Assembly: GCF_034263275.1 (NCBI RefSeq)
Contig: NZ_CP139559.1
Location: 2,232,001-2,296,000, forward strand
Length of the DNA stretch: 64,000 bases
From: Mucilaginibacter sp. cycad4
GTDB taxonomy: Bacteria > Bacteroidota > Bacteroidia > Sphingobacteriales > Sphingobacteriaceae
Direction: 5' to 3'
Under the pieces are notes generated by a model. The model did not search any database and was not told where the DNA came from. It saw nothing but the letters and a program-made list of their open reading frames with translations. Each line of letters begins with the position of its first letter. Position 1 is the first letter of the stretch. The translations under genes and the position numbers were made by a program. Shown piece by piece: positions 45,686 to 54,822 of the stretch.

Positions 45686-45729
45686 ACAATTTTCTTGCAA
45701 TCCTCAATAAAAGTGTTCGACATCTGTAC
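45686..45729 (+). repeat. Dispersed repeat, copy B (right edge of AT-rich island)
   Basis: These 44 nt match copy C (51350-51393) at 40 of 44 positions. The minus strand encodes VTPKVQMSNTFIEDCKKIVA and then LKYG and a stop at 45667-45669. The encoded C-terminal peptide is shared with copies A and C. It lies just left of a terminator, as copy C does. Confidence 0.75.
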
Positions 45730-45750
45730 TTTTGGGGTCACAAAATTTAA

Positions 45751-45783
45751 AAAACCGCCTCTAATGCATTTAGAGGCGGTTTT
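45751..45783. terminator. Strong hairpin terminator
   Basis: Perfect 13-bp arms (45751-45763 with 45771-45783) enclose a 7-nt loop. A-rich and T-rich flanks suit termination in both directions. It insulates the SEFIR side from the minus-strand reductase operon. Confidence 0.85.
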
Positions 45784-46007
45784 GTTTTAGGCGATTTTTA
45801 GATTCTGCGTTTTTTGCACAATGAAGTCACTTTTTGAGTTCGAACTTCGTTAGGTCACCCAGTGGGACAGAGACGTAAAATCGTACTCTGTTCCATTTTT
45901 ATTTTTATGCAATTTATTATTAATCAGGTATAGAGCTATAAAAAGTACAGGCAAAGAAGGCAAACAGTTTTGAGTTATTTAAAAAAATGTAAAAATTAAC
46001 ATGAAGA

Positions 46008-47087
46008 TCAATCCTTCAGGAAAGGATAGTCTGTGTATCCATGTTCGCCTCCACCATACATAGTGTATTGATCCGGCGCATTGAAGTCAGCTCCCAGTTC
46101 AAAACGTTTAGGCAGATCCGGGTTAGCCAGAAATAATGAGCCGTAAGAGATTATTTTAGCGATCCCCTTTTCCAGTTCTGCTTCTCCGCTATCTTTATTA
46201 AACCCGCCATTGGCGATAACCAGGTGTTTACTTATATTTCCGAATGTTTCTACAGCATTCTTAGGGTATTGAGGGTAGTTATCCAATGGAAACAAGCCAT
46301 TCATCAGATGGATATAGGCCAGTGGTAATTCATTCAACGCTTCGATCAAAGGTGTGAATTGAGCGACAGGCTCACTGTTCTCTATATTGTTATAATAGAC
46401 AGTCGGTGAAAGTTTAATGCCAACTTTATCACTTCCCGCAGCATCAACCAGTTCCTGCATAACTTCCAACACGAAGCGGTTCCTGTTCTCCACACTGCCA
46501 CCATATTCATCCGTTCTCAGATTAGCACTTTCTGATAAAAATTGGTTTGGCAGGTACCCGAACGCGGCATGTAGTTCAACACCATCAAAACCTGCTTCGA
46601 TAGCATTCCTGGCCGCCTGGCCGTAATCTTTTACGATCTGTTTGATCTCTGCGACCCTCAATTCCCGGGGTGTTTCGTAATCTTTCATTCCCTTGGAGGT
46701 AAAATGCTGCTGCCCTTTGATTCCGATCGCGGACGGTGCTACCGGAAGTTTCCCATTTCTATCTACGGAATGCCCTACACGGCCCGTATGCCAAAGCTGG
46801 GCATAGATCAGACATCCGTTGTCATGAACGGATTTCGTCACTTTCTTCCAGGCATCAATTTGTTCCTGACTGTACAGACCGGGTGTCAGGGGGCTGCCCA
46901 GGGCCTGCTCCGAAATGTTAATGGCCTCTGTCAACAGCAGGCCGGCGCTGGCACGCTGTGTATAGTATAATACAGTCAGGTCAGATACAACACCTTCGCC
47001 ATTGGCACGGCTGCGGGTCATTGGTGCCATCGCCATGGCGTTCTGTAATGTTTGTTTTCCTAATGTTACCTTTTCTAATAGTTTCAT
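46008..47087 (-). CDS. Old Yellow Enzyme-family NADH:flavin oxidoreductase (copy 1)
   Basis: The 359-residue FMN-dependent (beta/alpha)8 enzyme starts LLEKVTLGKQTLQNAMAMAPMTRSRA. It includes LWHTGRVGH and the C-terminal phosphate-binding region NGGFNKDSGEAELEKGIAKIISYGSLFLANPDL. It should reduce activated alkenes, nitro compounds or enones with NAD(P)H in the cytoplasm. The usual His-x-x-Asn (or His-x-x-His) substrate pair reads H-A-A-F here (VELHAAFGYLPNQF), so the second residue is replaced by Phe, confirmed at codon level (TTC). It is the last gene of the four-gene reductase cluster. Confidence 0.9.
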   Translation of the reverse strand: MKLLEKVTLGKQTLQNAMAMAPMTRSRANGEGVVSDLTVLYYTQRASAGLLLTEAINISEQALGSPLTPGLYSQEQIDAWKKVTKSVHDNGCLIYAQLWHTGRVGHSVDRNGKLPVAPSAIGIKGQQHFTSKGMKDYETPRELRVAEIKQIVKDYGQAARNAIEAGFDGVELHAAFGYLPNQFLSESANLRTDEYGGSVENRNRFVLEVMQELVDAAGSDKVGIKLSPTVYYNNIENSEPVAQFTPLIEALNELPLAYIHLMNGLFPLDNYPQYPKNAVETFGNISKHLVIANGGFNKDSGEAELEKGIAKIISYGSLFLANPDLPKRFELGADFNAPDQYTMYGGGEHGYTDYPFLKD

Positions 47088-47151
47088 GATCTTTTGGATT
47101 TTTATTTTGTTTTATTGTAAATGGTACTGTTTGAAATGGAAGATATTTTTG

Positions 47152-48069
47152 TTAGATCAGGCCGTTGTCCCGGCAGTATTGCGCCACACTTTCTTCAACT
47201 GTAGGCAACTCGCCAAAAAGTTCTTTTTGTCTTTGCTGGTTTTTGCTGATGTACACACCCGTATCGATCCACCTGATCATTTCATACATATCTTTGACCT
47301 TTTCGCTGAAGCGGCCTATGAACGGCAGTACGTGGTTCACGACAAATGGTGGTATAATCGGCTTGGCCTCGATATTTTTTTGAAGGACGCCCGCAAATGC
47401 CGCCTGAAGTATCTTTTCGTTAACTGGGTGGTCCCAACCGACGTCTATGGAAGTGTTTAACACAGAGTCGGGTAAGCTTACCGCCGCTAAAGAGGTATAT
47501 TTGGCAAGTTGGGGCGTATAAATGATCCCGTAAGTCCCGGTCAGGAAGGTAGGCAATATGCCTTTGGTGATCTTCGGGAGAATAAAATCCGGTGTCTGGT
47601 TAAGGAAAGCACCCGGCCTGAGGGCGATATAGGGCTGGCCCTTTTCTTTCAGGTATTTTTCGATCAGGAACTTATTATAGAAATGAGGTACAGATCGGGC
47701 TTTATCCGATTCAAGAATAGAGATCAATACAAATCGCGGAATTCCGGCTGCTTTAGTAGCGTCCACCAGGTTTTGGTAACCAACAGTGTCTGTTGTGGGG
47801 CCATCACCCTTTTTTCGGCGGGTATAGCCGGCAGCGCTGGCTACAATGACATCAAACCCATGTGCAGGGGAAAGCGCTTGCTTTAAAGAAGCGGGGTCCA
47901 TCATGTCGCCCACCACAAAATTTTTAACACCTATTTGGGTGAGTGCACTTCTATTACTGCTGGCCCTGACCATAGCGGTAACTTCTGCTCCTTGTTGCAG
48001 CAGTTCTTTCACGATCTGGCTACCCAGCATTCCGGTTGCACCGGCTACGATAACTTTTTTATTTTTCAT
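47152..48069 (-). CDS. NmrA-like NAD(P)-binding protein (atypical SDR)
   Basis: The probable start is ATG 48069 (MKNKKVIVAGATGMLG); the open frame extends to 48102. The protein has about 305 residues with the GATGMLGSQIV dinucleotide motif at the N-terminus. An NmrA/atypical-SDR fold (ASSNRSALTQIGVKNFVVGDMMD, ALRPGAFLNQTPDFI) follows. There is no clear Tyr-x-x-x-Lys pair, so it may act as a redox sensor or isomerase-like reductase. It sits between two reductases in the AraC-linked cluster. Confidence 0.85.
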   Translation of the reverse strand: MKNKKVIVAGATGMLGSQIVKELLQQGAEVTAMVRASSNRSALTQIGVKNFVVGDMMDPASLKQALSPAHGFDVIVASAAGYTRRKKGDGPTTDTVGYQNLVDATKAAGIPRFVLISILESDKARSVPHFYNKFLIEKYLKEKGQPYIALRPGAFLNQTPDFILPKITKGILPTFLTGTYGIIYTPQLAKYTSLAAVSLPDSVLNTSIDVGWDHPVNEKILQAAFAGVLQKNIEAKPIIPPFVVNHVLPFIGRFSEKVKDMYEMIRWIDTGVYISKNQQRQKELFGELPTVEESVAQYCRDNGLI

Positions 48070-48135
48070 TTTATTTTCTTGATTAAGCCTGATTGCAGGC
48101 ATTTTAATTATGTTAGTATTTTTTGATTGATTTTG

Positions 48136-49062
48136 TTACTGTGATATTACCAGCACAACTTTACCGTTTACGCCTCCAGCTGATACGTAATCCTGCGCTT
48201 GGGCGGCTTGTTCTAACAGGAAAGTTTTGGCAACGATGGGACGGAGTTTCCCTTCCCTGACCAAAGCCAGGCCACCGGTCAAACTACCCGCTGAAATATT
48301 GGAACTGATAAACCGTGCTTCAACCTGGTACTTTTCCGCCAGTTCGGCAGAAGGCGGACTTACGATACTGAATAGTTTACCACCGGGCTTTAAGACTTTG
48401 AAAAGTTTATGCTGAGATTCGCCACCGGCGCAATCCACCACCAGGTCAACATTGTTGATCAATACGCTGACATCTCCCGATCTATAATCTATAGCCTCAT
48501 CTGCACCGAGGCTTTTGATCAATGCAATGCCGGGGCCGGATGCCGTACCAATGACATAAGCACCTGTATTTTTGGCCATTTGTACCATGGCGGTCCCTGT
48601 CGCGCCTGCGGCTCCCTGGATCAGGATTTTCTGCCTTTCTGCTAATTTTCCTTCGTTAAACAATAAGGCCTGGGCGGTGCCTATGTTCACAACCAGCGAA
48701 GTTGATTCTTCAAAAGAGGTGTTTTCGGGCTTAATAGCTGTATTGCTTTCTAATGCCAGTGCATATTCGGCATAACCGCCTTCTCGGGTCACCGCGATCA
48801 CCTCATCACCTGCTTTAAAGTTGGTTACCTTGTTCCCGGTTGCGATCACTATTCCCGCTACATCAGCACCTGGTACGTACGGCAGATTGATGGGCCGCAT
48901 CTTTTGCATCATGCCATTGCGGAATTTGATGTCTAAAGGATTTACGCTGGCTGCTTTAACTTGTATTAAAACTTCATTTTCATTTTTGATTTCCGGCTGA
49001 GGGATCTCAGCGAACTCGATCACATCGGAATTACCGAATGCTTTGTATTGTATTGCTTTCAC
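48136..49062 (-). CDS. Quinone oxidoreductase / MDR-family NADPH reductase
   Basis: The 308-residue medium-chain dehydrogenase has a GroES-like N-terminal half (PYVPGADVAGIVIATGNKV). Its NADPH-binding half carries ILIQGAAGATGTAMVQMAK. There are no structural zinc cysteines, so it belongs to the QOR branch. It reduces quinones or enones in the cytoplasm. It starts with GTG, which overlaps the TAG stop of the upstream Old Yellow Enzyme gene by one base, a clear sign of translational coupling. Confidence 0.9.
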   Translation of the reverse strand: MKAIQYKAFGNSDVIEFAEIPQPEIKNENEVLIQVKAASVNPLDIKFRNGMMQKMRPINLPYVPGADVAGIVIATGNKVTNFKAGDEVIAVTREGGYAEYALALESNTAIKPENTSFEESTSLVVNIGTAQALLFNEGKLAERQKILIQGAAGATGTAMVQMAKNTGAYVIGTASGPGIALIKSLGADEAIDYRSGDVSVLINNVDLVVDCAGGESQHKLFKVLKPGGKLFSIVSPPSAELAEKYQVEARFISSNISAGSLTGGLALVREGKLRPIVAKTFLLEQAAQAQDYVSAGGVNGKVVLVISQ

Positions 49063-50138
49063 TATTTGGATTTGTTAAGTAAATTATCTGTGTATTCTTT
49101 TTGCAAGGGGCAACTACCGGGACCCTCATCATTGCAAAGGCCGTTCTTTTCAATACGCTTAATAAAATAAGGATTTGCCAGGAATCCGCGCCCAAACGCA
49201 ACGAGGTTGGCCGATCCTTCCTGAAGTATAGCTTCTGCTATTTCCATGGTTAATCCGTTGGAAAATATGAGCGTATGATGAAATGCCTCGCGGATTGCCT
49301 GGTATGTTTTTTCAGGCAGGTCAGGATTGCGCGAAATATGTATGTAAACGATCCCTGTTTTGTCCAGTTGTTCGCTCAGATAAGTGTAGGTCTGATGTTC
49401 CTCCTCCTGACAATAGGCCTGTTGGCCGCATGCCCGGGAGAAAGGAGAAAAACGAATGCCTGTTTTATCGGGCCCGATAGCAGCGGAAATGCTCTCAGCG
49501 ATCTCTAAAACGAGCCGGCTTCGGTTCGTTATATTGCCGCCATATAGGTCTGTCCTGTTATTAACATTCGGGTTTAAGAATTGCTCCAGGAGATACCCAT
49601 TGGCGCCATGAAGTTCCACACCATCAAAACCGGCAAGGATCGCATTTTCGGAAGCTTTTATAAAATCAGCAATAACACGGCTTATCTCTTCCAGCGTAAG
49701 GGCTACCGGAGCAGAATGTTCCTGCATACCGAGGCTATCTGTGAAAATCTCACCGGCAGCTTTGATATCTGAAGGGCCAACGGGTTGCAGGCCGGCGGGA
49801 AGGTTGGCAACATTGGCAATGCGCCCGGTATGCATCAGTTGCAGGAATATTTTTGATCCGTTCAGATGTACCGCATCGGTAACGTTTTTCCAGCCCGCAA
49901 CCTGCGCTTTGCAATAGATCCCCGGAACCCGCGGATAGCCCAGCCCTTCGGGACTTGGGGAAGTCCCTTCTGTAACGATCAGGCCCGCGCCGGAATGTTG
50001 GGCATAATAAGTAGCCATCACTTTAGTGGGGATGTTACCGATAGCCCTGCTTCGGGTGACCGGCGCCATCACCAGGTGATTTTTCAATTGGAAGGTGCCT
50101 TTCTGAAATGGCGCGAATAACTTCTTCACTTTCGTCAT
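49062..50138 (-). CDS. Old Yellow Enzyme-family NADH:flavin oxidoreductase (copy 2)
   Basis: The 358-residue FMN enzyme begins KLFAPFQKGTFQLKNHLVMAPVTRSRA. It has the complete His-x-x-Asn pair in VELHGANGYLLEQFLNP and the segment NRTDLYGGNITNRSR. It is a typical ene-reductase and forms the first gene of the cluster, 107 bp after the AraC regulator's stop. Copy 1 in the same operon has diverged at the substrate pair, so the two probably prefer different substrates. Confidence 0.92.
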   Translation of the reverse strand: MTKVKKLFAPFQKGTFQLKNHLVMAPVTRSRAIGNIPTKVMATYYAQHSGAGLIVTEGTSPSPEGLGYPRVPGIYCKAQVAGWKNVTDAVHLNGSKIFLQLMHTGRIANVANLPAGLQPVGPSDIKAAGEIFTDSLGMQEHSAPVALTLEEISRVIADFIKASENAILAGFDGVELHGANGYLLEQFLNPNVNNRTDLYGGNITNRSRLVLEIAESISAAIGPDKTGIRFSPFSRACGQQAYCQEEEHQTYTYLSEQLDKTGIVYIHISRNPDLPEKTYQAIREAFHHTLIFSNGLTMEIAEAILQEGSANLVAFGRGFLANPYFIKRIEKNGLCNDEGPGSCPLQKEYTDNLLNKSK

Positions 50139-50245
50139 TTATTTACTATGACCAAAAGTAGAAGCTATTACATGGGTAAAATAACCCAAAAAGACGTAAG
50201 AAAGCCCCTATCCGACAACTGGTTTATTTAAGGGCACCTGTTTTA

Positions 50246-51226
50246 TTAAGTGGTGGAGAATTTTTTTGGGGTGATGCCATACTGCTTTTCAAAAAACTTG
50301 CTGAAGTGGCTGAGATTGGAATAGCCTAACTCGTAGCCTACTTCTGCAACGGAATGTTTAGCTTGTTTTAACAAAAAGGCGGCTTCTTCCATTCTGGCTT
50401 TCTGATAGTAATTATAGATCGTATCACCGAATGTCTGCTTAAAAAGCTGCTTGAGTTTCGTTTCACTCATCGATGCAATAGCGGCTAATTCACTGATCAC
50501 CGGTGGAGTACTCAGGTCGATCAGTATTTCATTTCGGACGACGAGCAATTTTTCTGCGTCGTTGCTGTTGATATTTTTAATGGTCGTGTTCTCCCGGAGC
50601 GACAACTTACTGAAAAGGAGGTACATTAATTCCAGTACCTTGATCTGCAAATAGAAATTATTCATCGAGTTGCTCACGTCTACGGATACAATATTTTTAA
50701 GCAATAGCTGCATTTCCGCGTTCAGGCTTTCGAAAAAAAGAAAGGATGCATTTTCTGCTATAATGGTTTGTAGCGTACCGTTAGGGTTTTCAATAGACAG
50801 GACGGAGCGTAACCGGTTAGCAGTGATCCCAACGACCACGTAATGAATATTGCTGCCGGCAGGGAAACGGATCTCCGTGCGCAAGTCATTCGTTGATAGG
50901 AGTATGGAGGACTCATTTTTGGGAGAAAATGATTTATTTTCCTCGTTATTATACCTCACTTCAAGATCTTCAGTGTTGTTATAAAAGAAAATGGTCCGGA
51001 CATCGTTAGTGCTCGCAGCCGGATTACGTTTGATGATTAGATCTTCTTTCAAATTATAACGATGGATCGTTAGTTTGAAATCATCGCCAAATCCAACTTT
51101 ACGTACATAACCCGTTCCAAGTGTTTTCGGGATTTCCAGGAAATTATCTCTTACAGGAGCATTGATCTGTTTTGCAAAGAGTGTGATAAAGTCAAAACCT
51201 GGTGCTGTAGTAAATTCAAAAATCAT
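50246..51226 (-). CDS. AraC-family transcriptional regulator
   Basis: The 326-residue protein has an N-terminal ligand-binding-like region (1 to about 215). A C-terminal HTH_18 domain follows (about 225-326). It contains ISELAAIASMSETKLKQLFKQTFG and the second helix-turn-helix AEVGYELGYSNLSHFSKFFEKQYG. It probably activates the reductase cluster directly downstream on the same strand in response to an electrophile or quinone. The gap of 107 bp allows a separate promoter for the reductases. Confidence 0.9.
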   Translation of the reverse strand: MIFEFTTAPGFDFITLFAKQINAPVRDNFLEIPKTLGTGYVRKVGFGDDFKLTIHRYNLKEDLIIKRNPAASTNDVRTIFFYNNTEDLEVRYNNEENKSFSPKNESSILLSTNDLRTEIRFPAGSNIHYVVVGITANRLRSVLSIENPNGTLQTIIAENASFLFFESLNAEMQLLLKNIVSVDVSNSMNNFYLQIKVLELMYLLFSKLSLRENTTIKNINSNDAEKLLVVRNEILIDLSTPPVISELAAIASMSETKLKQLFKQTFGDTIYNYYQKARMEEAAFLLKQAKHSVAEVGYELGYSNLSHFSKFFEKQYGITPKKFSTT

Positions 51227-51316
51227 TGCAAGTATTACTGTTTATTTTCTAAGGTACTGTGCATTATTCAAAATAAGTTACTTTCCTTGAATATACCTTA
51301 TTCAGGTAGAATATTA

Positions 51317-51393
51317 ATCGTATTTAAGTTTATCATCCGATTCAACGCCACAATTTTCTTACAATCCTCAATAAAAGAGTTCGAAATTTGTAC
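51317..51393 (+). repeat. Dispersed repeat, copy C
   Basis: These 77 nt include the part shared with copy A (from 51317) and the 44-nt part shared with copy B (51350-51393). The minus strand encodes ISNSFIEDCKKIVAL. A one-base insertion then shifts the frame out of a tail resembling SDDKLKYD. As for copy B, a strong terminator follows on the right within about 20 bp. Confidence 0.75.
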
Positions 51394-51410
51394 CATAGTG
51401 ATCACCAAGT

Positions 51411-51448
51411 AAAAAAAGGCCTTTTCGTATTGAAAAAGGCCTTTTTTT
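51411..51448. terminator. Bidirectional hairpin terminator
   Basis: Arms 51411-51426 and 51432-51448 form an A/T-flanked GGCC stem with one bulged A and a 5-nt loop, with T-runs in both readings. Confidence 0.8.
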
Positions 51449-51691
51449 GTTAATTGCAAGCGTATTTTTGCGCTCCCCCTTTCTATGTTGCTTGATCAAG
51501 CAATTTAGCAGTTTAACAGGTTTTTTTGTTGAATTTGCCCGGCTCATCCGGGTTTATGTGTAAGGTTTACCTGTGCGTATTTTTATTACGCCATTTAAAA
51601 TCAGCCTGGCTATCCGAACCAGCAACTTTTATTATGAATTTTCAGTTACCTTTCCTGGCCCCGTACGGTCATTTAATGGCTTGACCTGCCG

Positions 51692-54631
51692 TTATAAAGA
51701 TTTAATAATTACCGGGCCTACCAAACCCGAGGGTACCAATGTCTTTTCCTTCCCTTTAAATTGCTTGTAAAATGGGTCACCATTTGCTCCGTTGCCAACA
51801 AATTTGTTCCTCCTATTCGTAGTGATGGTTACCTCAATAGCATTTCTGCCTTTTTTAATAAAATTGGTTATATCCAGACTGTATGGTGAAAAAAGCAAGT
51901 TGCCTGCTGATTTGCCGTTGATTTTTACATCTGCAACATAAAATACTTGCCCCAGATCAACGAAATAGTGTTTACCTGGCATAACCTTGTCTAAATTAAA
52001 TGTTGAAGTATACAGACCGCTATCTGATTTATATTTTAACCGATCATTACTGCGCCAATCCAATAAGGCACTGTTTTCGAGCTCCTCATCCCCAACGTTA
52101 ATTTTCCAGTTATCGATCTTTACGATATCCGCGGCCTTATAACTGCTTAATATTACAGGCGTAATCAATTTAGAAGGAATGGATTTCGCTGCCGCATAAA
52201 AAAAAATCGAACCATAGGGAGGCAATTGATAGCTTCCGGTATTCCCGTTATCCTTTTCAATAGCTCCGTTTACCGGGTTCAGCCAATAGGTATTGTCAAA
52301 ACTTTTATCTACCGTAAGCCCGATAGTTTGCCACTGGTCCGTTTTATTCAATATAAATTTAAGCTGGCTGCCATCAGACATCTGGCGGGTAATCCCTCTG
52401 GAAAATGTAACCGGCTGTGAAAATTTTATTGTTTGATGTATAGTTTGCAGCGGTAACTGTCCATTTATTTGTTTGCTGTTTTTTTGTGAAATTGCTTCGG
52501 CAATCAACTCTTTGGTCAACCTGTCGTTGGCTTCGTAGTTGAGAAACGACGGCTGCCTCCGGGGTAATTCCCCAACACTCCACAGCCGCAATCCTTTTTT
52601 ACTTAAAGTATTGATGTGCTTCGCAGTACCAAGATCGACATAAGGCAGATTTGCCAATATCAGTGCCTGGTATTGGTTCCCTGCAATATTGATCCTACCC
52701 GATTGCCAGGTGGCTTTCTGAAGGCGTTCATCATTTACAAATTCCCAGGAAATTCCTTTGGCTTCAAGCTCATTAACCGTCTTCCAAAGCTTTGTATACC
52801 ACACGTTGATCAGGCTTTTCGGGCCGTCATAAATACCAAAGCCCTTAATGTCCGGTTCCACGCCTTTAAAGTATCCTTTGTTTAATATTTCCTCTGGATT
52901 TACGGGTATCTGATCCTCGGTAAGATCAACAAACGGCATATAGATCAGCACATCGGTTTTGGGCCTTCCGGACCGTAATGCATATTGGCACCTTGTAAGA
53001 TATTGATTTACGGCCTTTATATCTTTCCAGAAATTATCTGACTCATTCATCCCATTGGAGAAATTAACAAAGGGCATGTAAGGAGATGAAAATGTATTCC
53101 AACCTTCTTTGCCAAATTCACCATTGTTATACTTATAGGGCGATCCATGATAGATCAACTGGTTAATCCCGCAGGCAAACGATTTGTCTGCCCATACTCT
53201 TATTTTTTGAGGAGTAGTCATTTCAGCCCTGTATATGGATACGAACGATTCCTGTGAAATGACCGGTCGATGATTTAAATGAGCACCGGAAGTAATCAAT
53301 TTCAGATACCCTTCTGATCCTTCTGCAAATAGCTGCTCCGCTTCAGGTATATCAGCCGCTCCGGCGTTACCTATCAGATCACCAGGAAAGCCATAAGCCT
53401 GGGTCCGATGCAACAGGCCATGGGCCCCCATCCATCTGTTACTCGTTTTAATAAAATTATCCTGGAAAACCCGGCTTACGGTGCGGTCATAGTCATACAT
53501 CATCCGCCAGTTTTCATTTTCGTTAAACATAAAAGCGGGTTTCGCCCCAAAATATGCTGCAGCTAAATAAGCCGGATGATCATACCCTTTCTGAAAAACA
53601 GAAGCTAAATATGGAGCTATATTATATCCGTTCATTTTTTGAAAAACATCCAAAAAATCCGGAGAAATGATCCTATCCACATGAAACTCATAGCTGTCAT
53701 TAAAAACAGCCCGCAAAGGGTTACCATAATAAGCAGGAAGGCCTGTTTCAGAGACCAATAAATGGTCGTAGGCTTTTTTTACAAGCAATGGATCCATATG
53801 GTCAATGACATAACTTGTCTTATTTGATGCTATACAAGATGGTTTTTCACCTGTAAGGATATCCCATGATACAATCAATCTCCATTTTCCGTCTGCAGGG
53901 GCCTGCCAGCTCAGCTTTTTCCCATTTACCTTTTTAGTCAGATCTATTATTGTTTTGGGATCAAGTATAGTTTGTGTTCCATGCATCCCAATTGAGCGAA
54001 CGGCAACGACACTCTTAATTCTGGCCCATTTATTATCGATGACATTTCCCCGTAACAGTGCGTCCATCATTCCGCCTGCTTTCATGTCATGATTATGCGG
54101 AGCAGGTAATTGATCGTTAAACACCGCTCCTGCCTCGATGACGGTATCTGATATCGCAAGAGTCCGCATACTTTCATCCGGCCCTATAAATGCACCTCCC
54201 AAAGGCCATCCGCTGCCCCCATTCATATCTACAATTATATTTGATTTTTGCGCCTGCTCCATTACGGCCCGTAGGTGTTCGTAAAATGAGGGTGTATCCC
54301 AACTATACACCCTGTCAGACTGTTCCGCGGGCATTTTAGGACTCAAGCCGTTTGCAATAGGCTGCACCTCAACTCCTGCAAAACCGTTGTCGGCAAACAT
54401 CCTGACCTCTCTTTGGAGTTCCTGGTTGTTAACATCATTACCTGGCCACCACCAGCGGGTTAAAGGCCCGAACTCGCGCGGAGCCTCTTTAAAAACTGCT
54501 GCATTAAAGTCAAAATGTGGAAACCATGCCTTTTTATGCCGCACGGTTAATGTTCCTTTAATGTTAAAGGCCATACAAATGGTTACCGTTATCACGGCAC
54601 AAATACAGCAAAACAGAAGTGATTTTTTCAT
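51692..54631 (-). CDS. GH106 alpha-L-rhamnosidase-like enzyme (PUL-B, copy 1)
   Basis: The 979-residue protein has a hydrophobic N-terminal leader (about 5-24, LLFCCICAVITVTICMAF). The family opening TRWWWPGNDV, DMNGGSGWPLGG, FNDSYEF and HRTQAYGF follow. The C-terminal domain ends with GKEKTLVPSGLVGP. It is more diverged than the other two: the DGSGWP loop has Asn-Gly in place of Asp-Gly, and FNDSYEF replaces FDDSYEF. These changes may alter specificity. It is the last gene of the minus-strand PUL-B run, 191 bp after the TonB receptor. Confidence 0.85.
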   Translation of the reverse strand: MKKSLLFCCICAVITVTICMAFNIKGTLTVRHKKAWFPHFDFNAAVFKEAPREFGPLTRWWWPGNDVNNQELQREVRMFADNGFAGVEVQPIANGLSPKMPAEQSDRVYSWDTPSFYEHLRAVMEQAQKSNIIVDMNGGSGWPLGGAFIGPDESMRTLAISDTVIEAGAVFNDQLPAPHNHDMKAGGMMDALLRGNVIDNKWARIKSVVAVRSIGMHGTQTILDPKTIIDLTKKVNGKKLSWQAPADGKWRLIVSWDILTGEKPSCIASNKTSYVIDHMDPLLVKKAYDHLLVSETGLPAYYGNPLRAVFNDSYEFHVDRIISPDFLDVFQKMNGYNIAPYLASVFQKGYDHPAYLAAAYFGAKPAFMFNENENWRMMYDYDRTVSRVFQDNFIKTSNRWMGAHGLLHRTQAYGFPGDLIGNAGAADIPEAEQLFAEGSEGYLKLITSGAHLNHRPVISQESFVSIYRAEMTTPQKIRVWADKSFACGINQLIYHGSPYKYNNGEFGKEGWNTFSSPYMPFVNFSNGMNESDNFWKDIKAVNQYLTRCQYALRSGRPKTDVLIYMPFVDLTEDQIPVNPEEILNKGYFKGVEPDIKGFGIYDGPKSLINVWYTKLWKTVNELEAKGISWEFVNDERLQKATWQSGRINIAGNQYQALILANLPYVDLGTAKHINTLSKKGLRLWSVGELPRRQPSFLNYEANDRLTKELIAEAISQKNSKQINGQLPLQTIHQTIKFSQPVTFSRGITRQMSDGSQLKFILNKTDQWQTIGLTVDKSFDNTYWLNPVNGAIEKDNGNTGSYQLPPYGSIFFYAAAKSIPSKLITPVILSSYKAADIVKIDNWKINVGDEELENSALLDWRSNDRLKYKSDSGLYTSTFNLDKVMPGKHYFVDLGQVFYVADVKINGKSAGNLLFSPYSLDITNFIKKGRNAIEVTITTNRRNKFVGNGANGDPFYKQFKGKEKTLVPSGLVGPVIIKSL

Positions 54632-54822
54632 TGGATATTTTTTTAAACCCGGTCAATTCTTTTCTATAGCTTAAATCACAGCAGATTCATTGATTAAACC
54701 TAATATGATCTTTTATCAGCCCGGATAAGTACATGCATTTTTGTTTGATAACATTATTGACTTTATGGCATCCCGGGACTGATGCCGGGATAAATCCTTG
54801 CATCAGCCCTTTAACAATACGA

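Larger units (their letters stand above)
45421..46007. other. Right edge of AT-rich island
   Basis: These 587 bp contain a broken AlbA_2-like start (45511-45588), repeat copy B (45686-45729) and a strong terminator (45751-45783). About 220 bp up to the first reductase gene show nothing else. Confidence 0.6.
51227..51691. other. Intergenic region between AraC gene and PUL-B
   Basis: These 465 bp hold repeat copy C (51317-51393), a terminator (51411-51448), a 16-bp palindrome TTGCTTGATCAAGCAA (51488-51503) and a small CCCGG/CCGGG stem (51538-51552). The stem may end the PUL-B transcript. No gene is visible. Confidence 0.6.

Noticed and set aside
33395..51393. The three repeats as tRNA ends, CRISPR repeats or insertion-sequence termini
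   Set aside because: They do not fold as tRNA, are not regularly spaced, show no flanking target duplications or transposase, and encode the same peptide tail.
54766..54795. ATCCCGG / CCGGGAT stem between the PUL-B TonB receptor and GH106
   Set aside because: It lacks a T-run in the transcribed direction, so I could not call it a terminator; it may be a processing hairpin.
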